The position numbers and the translations under genes are program-made. Below the pieces are notes generated by a model that had not been told where the DNA came from, searched no databases, and worked only from the letters and a program-made list of their open reading frames with translations. Positions 1 through 5,680 of a stretch of 5,774 nucleotides of DNA are shown in pieces. Position 1 is the first letter of the stretch, and each line of letters opens with the position of its first letter. This stretch comes from Gemmatimonadaceae bacterium. Its GTDB lineage: Bacteria > Gemmatimonadota > Gemmatimonadetes > Gemmatimonadales > Gemmatimonadaceae. The stretch is from the NCBI GenBank assembly GCA_019689955.1, contig JADGGM010000231.1, positions 1 through 5,774 of the forward strand. Direction: 5' to 3'.

Positions 1-741
1 CCCTCGCTCATCACGCGCGACGACATCCGCGGCGACCTCCAGTGTCACACCACCGACAGCGACGGCCGCGACACGCTCGAGGCCATGGCCGCGGCCGCGG
101 AGGCGTTGGGGTACGAGTACCTCGCGATCACCGACCACACGCCCACCGTGCGCATCGCCGGAGGGCTGGACCGCGCGGGGTTCCGCGCGCAACGCAAGCG
201 GATCGACGCGCTGAACGCGAAGCTCCGCTCGCTCACGCTCCTCGCCGGCGCCGAGGTCGACATCCACGCCGACGGCCGCCTCGACCTCGACGACGCCACG
301 CTCGCCGGGCTCGACCTGGTGATCGTCGCGCTCCACACGAAGCTCGACCTCCCGCCCGCCGAGCAGACGCGCCGCGTGCTGCGCGCGCTCGAGCACCCCT
401 CGGTCGACCTCTTCGCGCACCCGACGAGCCGTCTGCTGCGCGGGCGCAAGGGGGCGGCCTTCGACCTCGACGCCGTGATCGCCGCCGCGGCCGACCACGG
501 GGTGATGCTCGAGATCGACGCGCAACCCGAGCGTCTCGACCTCGACGACGTCTCCGCGCGCGCCGCCGCCGAGCGCGGCGTGATGCTCGCCATCGACACC
601 GACGCGCACGCGGCGAGCGAGCTGGGGCTCATGCGCTGGGGGATCGACCAGGCGCGCCGCGCGTGGGTCACGCCGCGGAGCGTCGCCAACACGCGGCCGC
701 TCGACCAGCTACTCCCGCTCCTGCACCGCGGACGGCGCTAG
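1..741 (+). CDS. polX: DNA polymerase X family protein, C-terminal PHP domain (5' partial)
   Basis: This is the C-terminal 246 codons of a gene that begins before the window, ending at TAG 739-741. Bacterial PolX joins a Pol-beta-like polymerase to a PHP phosphoesterase that acts as a metal-dependent 3'-5' exonuclease in gap-filling repair; only the PHP part is visible. The opening 'DIRGDLQCHTTDSDG' and 'LGYEYLAITDHTP' are characteristic of PolX. Candidate metal ligands, numbered from the first visible codon, are H16, D45/H46 (TDH), E85 (GAEVDI), H112 (VALHTK), H140 (FAHPTSR), E171 (LEIDAQP) and D201/H203 (DTDAH). The first His of the usual HxH is Gln14, a change I recall in other PolX proteins. 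The ATG at position 85 is internal: homology runs upstream in frame to base 1, so it is not the start. The stop overlaps that of the convergent ligase. A stand-alone PHP protein is less likely because the match begins at the usual polymerase-PHP boundary. Confidence 0.9.
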   Translation, partial: PSLITRDDIRGDLQCHTTDSDGRDTLEAMAAAAEALGYEYLAITDHTPTVRIAGGLDRAGFRAQRKRIDALNAKLRSLTLLAGAEVDIHADGRLDLDDATLAGLDLVIVALHTKLDLPPAEQTRRVLRALEHPSVDLFAHPTSRLLRGRKGAAFDLDAVIAAAADHGVMLEIDAQPERLDLDDVSARAAAERGVMLAIDTDAHAASELGLMRWGIDQARRAWVTPRSVANTRPLDQLLPLLHRGRR

Positions 742-2534
742 CGCGGTGCGCGCTTCGCTGTGCCGCGAGCGCGAGTGTTGCGCGAACGCGGTCGCGCTTC
801 CGTGGGCGTGCGGCGTTGCTGGCGGTACAGCGTCAGGATCTCCCGCTCCGTGGTCGCGTCCGTGGGCGCTTTGTCGGAGCGGGGGGCGTTGACCACGCGC
901 GGGAAGCGGAGCGCGTACCCGGGCTCGTCGTCGTGCCGGCCGCACGTGTGGAACGGCGAGCGGGTGATCTCGTCGGCCAGCACCTCCACCACGATCGCCG
1001 GCTCCACCCACACGTCGGGGGTGATGAGCGCGTCGACGTTGACGGGCCGCTCGGGCACGGCGTGCGCATCGAGCAGCGTGCGCAGCGAGGTCCACGCGCG
1101 GTCCGACAGCCCCGAGCCGATCTTGGCGACGGTGCGATAGCGGTCGCCCCGCGGGTCGTACACCGCGCCGAGGAGCGAGCCGATGCCGAGCGCCGCGCGC
1201 TTGCCGCGGCCGCGGAAGTAGCCCACGAGCACCACGTCGACCGTGTCGCGCAGCGCCGACTGGTACGCGCGCTTGAGCTTCACCCATGCATAGCCGCGCG
1301 CTCCGGCCTGGTACGGGGCATCGAGCCGCTTGGCCACGATCCCCTCGAGCCCGCGCTCGATCATCTCGTCGAAGTACGTCTGCAGCTCGCGCGGGCGGGC
1401 GATCACGCGTGCCTCCGTCACCGCGATCGGCGCGTCGGGGCTCGCGCGGAGCGCGGCGCGGAGCGCGTGCGTTCGCGTCGCCTGCGCGACGGGGAGATAG
1501 TTGCGGCGGCCGGTATACAGCAGGTCGAAGGCGAACAGCCGCACCGGCGTCCGCTCGGCGGCTTCGGCGATGCGCGTCTTGCGCTTGCGCGTCATGGTGA
1601 TCTGAAACGGGAGGAACTCCCCCGTCTCCGGGTTGTAGACCACCGCCTCCCCCTCGAGGATCGCCGTGCGCGGGACGAGCTGCCGGCGCGCGGCGGCGAC
1701 GAGCTCGGGGAACATCGACGTCACGTCTTCCAGCCGGCGGCTGAACGCCCACACGCGCGAGCCCCGCCGGTGGATCTGGAGACGGAAGCCGTCGTACTTG
1801 GGCTCCGCCTGCACCTCGCCGAGGCGTGCGATGATTGCCTCGGCCGAGGGGAGCCGCTGCGCGAGCGCGGGGCGCACGGGGATCCCCACTTCCGGGCCGA
1901 CTCCCGCGAGCCCCGCCGCCCCCTTGGTGAACGCGAGATCGACCACGGTCCCAAGGTCCGAGCGCACGTTGTACGCGTGCTCGAGGAGCGGCTTCTTCGA
2001 TCGGTCGCCGAGTGCCGCGAGCGCGGCAGCTTCGAGGATGGTCTGGTCTCCCACGCCGAGGCGCAGCCGCCCCTGCGCGACGCGCGCGACGAGCTTGGCC
2101 CCGGCGGGACCAGCACGGCTGAGGAGCGACGCGAGGAGCGACGTCTTCCGCTCCACCGATCCGGTGCCCGAGACGCGCGCGATCGCGAGCAGCGCGTCGT
2201 ACGCCTGATGCACCGTGAGCCGGCTCGCCAGGCGCGCCGCCGCGAGCTCCGCCGCGACGAGCCCCAGGTCGCCGCTCCGCGCGAGGCGTTGCGCGACCCG
2301 CGCGTGCGAGACGTGATACGCCCGCGCCACCGCCTGCGCCAGCAGCTTTTCCCCCACCGCGACCTCGGTCTGCTCGAACGGCGGGCGGAGCCGCGCCTGC
2401 AACAGGTACACGATCGGCGTGCGCTCCGTCGCCGTGGCGCGGCGCAGGAGGGCAGCGACCCGCTCCACGAGCGCGACCCGGGAACGGGTCCCCTCCAGGT
2501 GCTCGAACGCATCCGCCAGCTCGTGCAGCTTCAT
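738..2534 (-). CDS. lig: ATP-dependent DNA ligase
   Basis: A complete 598-residue ligase that seals nicks in duplex DNA through an enzyme-AMP intermediate. The N-terminal DNA-binding domain (about residues 1-210) opens with 'MKLHELADAFEHLEGTRSR', typical of archaeal/eukaryal-style ligases. The adenylation domain follows, with the AMP-accepting lysine K246 in 'EPKYDGFRLQIHRRG' (motif I), 'AFSRRLEDVT' (263-272, motif III region), 'LEGEAVVY' (293-300), 'EGIVAK' (397-402, motif IV) and 'WVKLK' (417-421, motif V). An OB-fold domain occupies about 425-550, and residues 571-598 form a very basic, probably disordered tail. Length is typical of the LigB/archaeal class and much longer than the minimal LigD-type ligase domain; no polymerase or nuclease module is fused. 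The ATG start fits the conserved N-terminus. It lies 10 bp after the regulator stop, suggesting one transcript, with no strong Shine-Dalgarno. It probably supplements the essential NAD-dependent LigA (family knowledge; LigA is not in view). Confidence 0.95.
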   Translation of the reverse strand: MKLHELADAFEHLEGTRSRVALVERVAALLRRATATERTPIVYLLQARLRPPFEQTEVAVGEKLLAQAVARAYHVSHARVAQRLARSGDLGLVAAELAAARLASRLTVHQAYDALLAIARVSGTGSVERKTSLLASLLSRAGPAGAKLVARVAQGRLRLGVGDQTILEAAALAALGDRSKKPLLEHAYNVRSDLGTVVDLAFTKGAAGLAGVGPEVGIPVRPALAQRLPSAEAIIARLGEVQAEPKYDGFRLQIHRRGSRVWAFSRRLEDVTSMFPELVAAARRQLVPRTAILEGEAVVYNPETGEFLPFQITMTRKRKTRIAEAAERTPVRLFAFDLLYTGRRNYLPVAQATRTHALRAALRASPDAPIAVTEARVIARPRELQTYFDEMIERGLEGIVAKRLDAPYQAGARGYAWVKLKRAYQSALRDTVDVVLVGYFRGRGKRAALGIGSLLGAVYDPRGDRYRTVAKIGSGLSDRAWTSLRTLLDAHAVPERPVNVDALITPDVWVEPAIVVEVLADEITRSPFHTCGRHDDEPGYALRFPRVVNAPRSDKAPTDATTEREILTLYRQQRRTPTEARPRSRNTRARGTAKRAPR

Positions 2535-2544
2535 GGTCGCCCGG

Positions 2545-3249
2545 TCAGAGGACGCGGATGCCGAAGCTCCGCTGCAGCGCGCGCCGGCCGGCGTTCGTCA
2601 CCCGGAGCGCTCGGGTGCCCGGCTGCCGCGCGAGCCACTCGAGGGCGATCAACCGCTCGCACAGACGGGCGCCGAGCGCGCCGGCCAGGTGGTAGCGCCG
2701 TTCGCTCCAGTCGAGGCACGCGCGCGCGAACGCCCGGCGCCCTGAGCGAAGCGCGTCGACGTCGATCCCGAGCTCCGCGAACCACGCCGCCCCCTGCGCG
2801 GTCACCGCGTACGCGCGCCCCTCGAGTCGCAGCACGTCGCGCTCGACCAGCGCGTCCGTGATCGCCACGCCGACGTACCCCGCCAGGTGATCGTAGCACG
2901 TGCGCGCGAACCGGAGCAGCTTGCCGGAGTACGCCTCCCCCGCCGACCGCGGCGGTGCCGGGCGCGCCGCGACGGCCAACGCTTCCATCGCCGCCACGAC
3001 CTCCGGCGCGATCAGGCGATAGTACCGGTGGCGGCCGTGCCGCTCCCCCGCGACCAATCCGCCGGCTACGAGCTTCGCGAGGTGCTCGCTCGCCGTCGCC
3101 GCCGAGACCCCGGCGAGGCGCGCGAGCTCCCCCGCCGTGAGCGCGCGGCCATCCGAAAGCGCCCACAACATCGATGACCGCGCCGCATCCGCGATGAGCG
3201 CGGCGACGGGGACGACGTCGGCGGCGGCGAGCGTGACGTGTTCGGTCAT
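2545..3249 (-). CDS. ArsR-type winged-helix transcriptional regulator
   Basis: A 234-residue DNA-binding regulator. The N-terminal ArsR-like winged helix spans about residues 10-80: 'SSMLWALSDGRALTAGELA' leads into the recognition segment 'GVSAATASEHLAKLVAGGLV' and the wing 'ERHGRHRYYRL'. The classic ArsR metal-binding ELCVCDL motif is absent, so another signal is likely. The C-terminal half holds two related segments (about 115-164 and 175-233), each with Cys-x-Asp, then HLAG, and ending in a winged-helix-like 'VTxxG' hairpin. Cysteines 118, 178 and 197 might sense redox state or a ligand, which is inference. I chose the ATG at 3249 over an in-frame TTG at 3306, because the TTG would add 19 unconserved-looking residues and absorb a perfect inverted repeat. 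Neither start has a clear Shine-Dalgarno. The gene is first in a likely operon with the ligase and divergent from the hydrolase; its regulated targets are unknown. Confidence 0.85.
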   Translation of the reverse strand: MTEHVTLAAADVVPVAALIADAARSSMLWALSDGRALTAGELARLAGVSAATASEHLAKLVAGGLVAGERHGRHRYYRLIAPEVVAAMEALAVAARPAPPRSAGEAYSGKLLRFARTCYDHLAGYVGVAITDALVERDVLRLEGRAYAVTAQGAAWFAELGIDVDALRSGRRAFARACLDWSERRYHLAGALGARLCERLIALEWLARQPGTRALRVTNAGRRALQRSFGIRVL

Positions 3250-3276
3250 CGGAGCGAGCAGGGGTCGGCGAACCGC

Positions 3277-3295
3277 CGCGGTCGACGCGACCGCG
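3277..3295. repeat. Perfect 8-bp-arm inverted repeat upstream of regulator
   Basis: CGCGGTCG, three bases, then CGACCGCG: a perfect 19-bp dyad starting 28 bp upstream of the chosen regulator ATG. It could be an autoregulatory operator or a leader hairpin. No T-run follows on either strand, so it is not a canonical rho-independent terminator. In DNA this GC-rich a chance dyad is possible. Confidence 0.4.
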
Positions 3296-3357
3296 ACCTG
3301 GTTCAAGCTATCGCCGCGTCACGGCGCTGTACACCGACCGCGCGCCGCGGCCGATGG

Positions 3358-3373
3358 TTCGGCAATGGCCGAA
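3358..3373. repeat. Perfect 6-bp-arm inverted repeat in divergent region
   Basis: TTCGGC-AATG-GCCGAA, a perfect 16-bp dyad about 83 bp upstream of the hydrolase start and about 109 bp upstream of the regulator start. Its size and central position suit a dimeric repressor site, possibly for the adjacent ArsR-type protein. The function is inferred only. Confidence 0.35.
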
Positions 3374-3444
3374 ATCTGGGTGCCCCATCTTCCGGTGCTG
3401 CGCCGCCGCACCGCTCGCGACGGCGCGCTGACGACCTCTCAGAC

Positions 3445-3449
3445 GGAGG
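3445..3449 (+). promoter_or_regulatory. Ribosome binding site of the hydrolase gene
   Basis: GGAGG lies 6 nt before ATG 3456. This strong Shine-Dalgarno decides that start despite the unusual charged residues at the beginning of the signal peptide, and argues against the internal Met codon at residue 21. Confidence 0.75.
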
Positions 3450-3455
3450 ATTGGA

Positions 3456-4583
3456 ATGATCGTTGACATCCACGCCGGAACGATCGCCCTGCGCGGCTCG
3501 CTCGCGGCGCTCGCCATGGCATCCGGAGTGCTCGTGAGCGCCGCGCCGCTCGCGGCCCAGGGCACCGCACGGGCGACATCGCGCGCGACGCCCCCCGCGG
3601 CACGCACCGGCGCGCCACCCATCGACATGGTGCGCGTGCCATCCGGTATCGGCGGGCTCCGCATCGCGCTGCACCACCTCGCTCCGCGCCACCCGCGCCC
3701 GGCGGTCAACGGCTCCGTGGTGCTGCTCATCCACGGCGCGAGCTTCCCCACGCTGCTCGCCGACGGCTATCGTTTTCGCGGGCGCTCGTGGATGGATGAC
3801 CTGGCCGAGGCGGGGTACGACGTGTGGGGCCTCGACTTCCTCGGCTACGGCGCATCGGACCGGTACCCGCAGATGAACCAGCCTGCCGGCGCGAACCCGC
3901 CGCCGGGGCGCGCCGCGGAAGGCGCTCGGCAGATCGACGCCGCCGTTCGCTACATCACCGCGCGGACCCACGTCGCCCGCCTCTCCCTCATCGCCCACTC
4001 CGCCGGGACTCTGGCGACGGGGCTCTACGCCGGCGAGCACCCCGAGCGCGTCGCGCGCCTCGTGCTCTTCGGCCCGGTCACCCCGCGCCACGCGGCGCCC
4101 GACACGACCACGATCCCGGCCTACCTCTTCGTGACCGAGGCCGACCAGCGGAACCGCTTCCGCGGCTACGTCCCCGCCGGCGAGGCGCAGGTGTTCGACG
4201 GCGACCTGGACGCGTGGGCGCATGCCTACATGCTCACCGACTCCACGAGCGGCACGCGGACCCCGCCCAGCGTGAAGATCCCCGCGGGGATGGTCGCGGA
4301 CGTCGAGGCGGCGCGCCACGGCACGCTCGTTTACGATCCGGCGCGGATCACGGCACCGGTGCTGATCGTTCGCGGCGAATGGGACACCGTCACCCCAGAC
4401 GCGGATGCGCGCTGGCTCTTCGACGCGCTCACCCACGCGGCGCTCAAGCGCGACGTGAAGATCAGCCGGGGGACGCACGTGATGCACCTCGAGACGTCGC
4501 GCCGGCAGCTCTACGCGGAAGTGCGCGCCTTCCTCGCCGGCGGTGATGAGCCGCCGCCCGCGCACGCGGAGGCTCACCCATGA
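3456..4583 (+). CDS. Exported alpha/beta hydrolase
   Basis: A 375-residue alpha/beta-fold hydrolase. Residues 1 to about 35 look like a Sec signal peptide: a hydrophobic stretch from about residue 15 ending 'AAPLAAQG', so the enzyme probably acts in the periplasm or outside the cell. A low-complexity Ala/Thr/Arg/Pro linker runs to about 55. The core has 'VVLLIHGASF' (88-97) with the HG oxyanion-hole motif, 'WGLDFLGYGASD' (124-135), the nucleophile elbow 'LIAHSAGT' with Ser182, the probable acid Asp310 in 'VRGEWDTVTP' and the probable base His341 in 'GTHVMHLE' (His344 is an alternative). The elbow is A-x-S-x-G rather than G-x-S-x-G. A cap region lies at about 205-290. Length exceeds the usual 260-300 mainly because of the leader and cap. 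The family covers esterases, lipases, dehalogenases and others, so the substrate is unknown. Its stop overlaps the start of the binding-protein gene, implying coupled expression. Confidence 0.87.
   Translation: MIVDIHAGTIALRGSLAALAMASGVLVSAAPLAAQGTARATSRATPPAARTGAPPIDMVRVPSGIGGLRIALHHLAPRHPRPAVNGSVVLLIHGASFPTLLADGYRFRGRSWMDDLAEAGYDVWGLDFLGYGASDRYPQMNQPAGANPPPGRAAEGARQIDAAVRYITARTHVARLSLIAHSAGTLATGLYAGEHPERVARLVLFGPVTPRHAAPDTTTIPAYLFVTEADQRNRFRGYVPAGEAQVFDGDLDAWAHAYMLTDSTSGTRTPPSVKIPAGMVADVEAARHGTLVYDPARITAPVLIVRGEWDTVTPDADARWLFDALTHAALKRDVKISRGTHVMHLETSRRQLYAEVRAFLAGGDEPPPAHAEAHP
4568..4572 (+). promoter_or_regulatory. Ribosome binding site of the binding-protein gene
   Basis: GGAGG inside the last codons of the hydrolase gene, 7 nt before ATG 4580. 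With the ATGA stop/start overlap (4580-4583) it fixes the start and indicates translational coupling. Confidence 0.75.
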
Positions 4584-5680
4584 GATCGCTCGCCCTCACG
4601 GCGGCGTTCGCGGGGCTCGCGCTCGCGGGCCCTGCGAACGCGCGCGCGCAGTCTCCCCACGCACGCCGCGTGCACGTCGCGGCCATCGGCGCGCTCACCG
4701 GCGTCGTGCGCTCGTTCGGCGAGAACAGCCGCGCGGCGCTGCGCGCTGCCGCGGACTCCATCAATCGCGCGGGCGGCGTGCGCCTGGCCGACGGCGCGCG
4801 CGCGCGTATCGAGGTGACGTACGTCGATGCACGCTGCGACGCGGAGGAGGGGATCGCCCTGGTCCGCCACTTCGCCGCGTCGGACGCGCTCCTGGTGGTC
4901 GGGCCGAGCTGCTCCGGGGCGGCCGAGCCGTTGTATCAGGCCCTCCAGCGCCGGGCCGACGTGGACGCCGACACCGGGCTTCGCATCCCCGTCTTCACCG
5001 ACGGCGCGGCCAAGGCGCAGCTCGCGCGCATCTCCGAGTGGGCGTTCCGGAACGTGCCCGACGAGCGCGCGATGTACCGCACCACGTGGGCCTGGCTCCG
5101 CCGCCGGCGCCCCGAGCTCACGACGGTGTTCGGTGGGGAAGAGCGGGACTTCCCGCACTCGCACTCCACCTGGAGCGGGATCATCCGGCCGGAGGCGGTC
5201 GCGGCCGGGTTCCGCATCGTCGCCGAGCAGGGGTGGTCGATCGCCGACACGGCGTTCGGCGACGTCGTCCGCGCGATGGCGAAAGCGCGCCCCGATGTGG
5301 TCGTGCTCTCCGCGCATTCAACGACCACCTGCGGCGTGCTGCGCGAGATGCGCCGCCAAGGCGTCCGCCCCAGGGCCATCATCGGGCTCACGAGCGCGTC
5401 GAGCGATGTCACGCTGCGCCTCTGCGGCGACGTGGCTGACGGGCTCCTCATCCCGACGAGCTTCGCGCCCGTCACGCCCGCCGCGCGCGCGGCCGCGCGC
5501 GCCATCGCTCGGGCGGGCGGCGTGGCCGACCTGCACAGCGTGGCCGCGTGGGAGATCCTCTTCGCCGTCGCCCGGGCGCTCGAGTCCGCGGGCGTTCGCG
5601 GCGAACCGGCGACGATCGGCGCCGACCGTCGTCGGCTGCGCGATGCCCTCGCGCACCTCGAAAGCATGGACGGCGCCCTA
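4580..5680 (+). CDS. Branched-chain amino-acid-type ABC transporter substrate-binding protein, 3' end interrupted by an IS
   Basis: An open frame of 367 codons up to the IS junction. Residues 1 to about 24 are a Sec signal peptide ending near 'NARAQ'. The mature part fits the Peripla_BP_6 (LivK-like) type I periplasmic binding fold: 'IGALTGVVRSFGENS' (36-50), 'INRAGGV' (61-67), 'YVDARCDAEEG' (81-91), 'LLVVGPSCSGAAEPLY' (104-119), 'PDVVVLSAH' (238-246) and 'ADGLLIPTSF' (286-295). 'LESMDGALG' resembles the 'fdGvtG' motif that usually precedes a final beta segment of roughly 30-50 residues. That segment is missing because IS sequence starts at 5681. The frame stays open through the IS end to the window edge, so a fusion tail would be made rather than a clean stop. 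The protein would bind a small solute for an ABC importer; no permease or ATPase gene is in view, and a sensory role is possible. It was probably functional before the insertion and is likely impaired now. Confidence 0.82.

Larger units (their letters stand above)
3250..3455. promoter_or_regulatory. Divergent intergenic region between regulator and hydrolase genes
   Basis: About 206 bp separate two divergently transcribed genes, so promoters for both directions are expected here. I see no convincing -35/-10 pair by eye; the region is slightly less GC-rich only in short stretches near 3300-3335 and 3355-3380. It contains two perfect inverted repeats (3277-3295 and 3358-3373) that are candidate operators. 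No small ORF with a credible start is evident. Confidence 0.45.

Noticed and set aside
709..1752. Alternative minus-strand frame inside the ligase gene
   Set aside because: The ligase motifs KYDG, EGE, EGIVAK and WVKLK all lie in the other frame without interruption, so there is no sign of a frameshift or nested gene.
42..2861. Very long plus-strand open frame (939 codons) across polX, antisense to the ligase and into the regulator
   Set aside because: Its translation is Arg/Ala/Pro-rich low complexity with no recognisable domain. It crosses two well-supported genes on different strands and is the expected by-product of GC-rich third codon positions.
3277..3295. The GC-rich hairpin considered as a rho-independent terminator
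   Set aside because: No T-tract follows on either strand, and the site is upstream of gene starts rather than after a gene.
3250..3306. Longer regulator with a TTG start at 3306
   Set aside because: The extra 19 residues show no family resemblance, there is no Shine-Dalgarno, and the extension overlaps a perfect inverted repeat. ATG 3249 is preferred, though not proven.
3463..3468. TTGACA, a perfect -35-like hexamer
   Set aside because: It lies inside the hydrolase signal-peptide coding sequence and no matching -10 box follows at a suitable distance.
3303..4577. 424-codon minus-strand open frame antisense to the hydrolase
   Set aside because: It has no domain-like sequence and exactly shadows a gene with a signal peptide, catalytic triad and strong ribosome binding site.
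4543..5439. 298-codon plus-strand frame and the similar frame at 4827-5681 over the binding-protein gene
   Set aside because: Both are Arg-rich shadow frames. The real gene is the frame starting at ATG 4580, which has a signal peptide and Peripla_BP_6-like motifs and stays open to the window edge.
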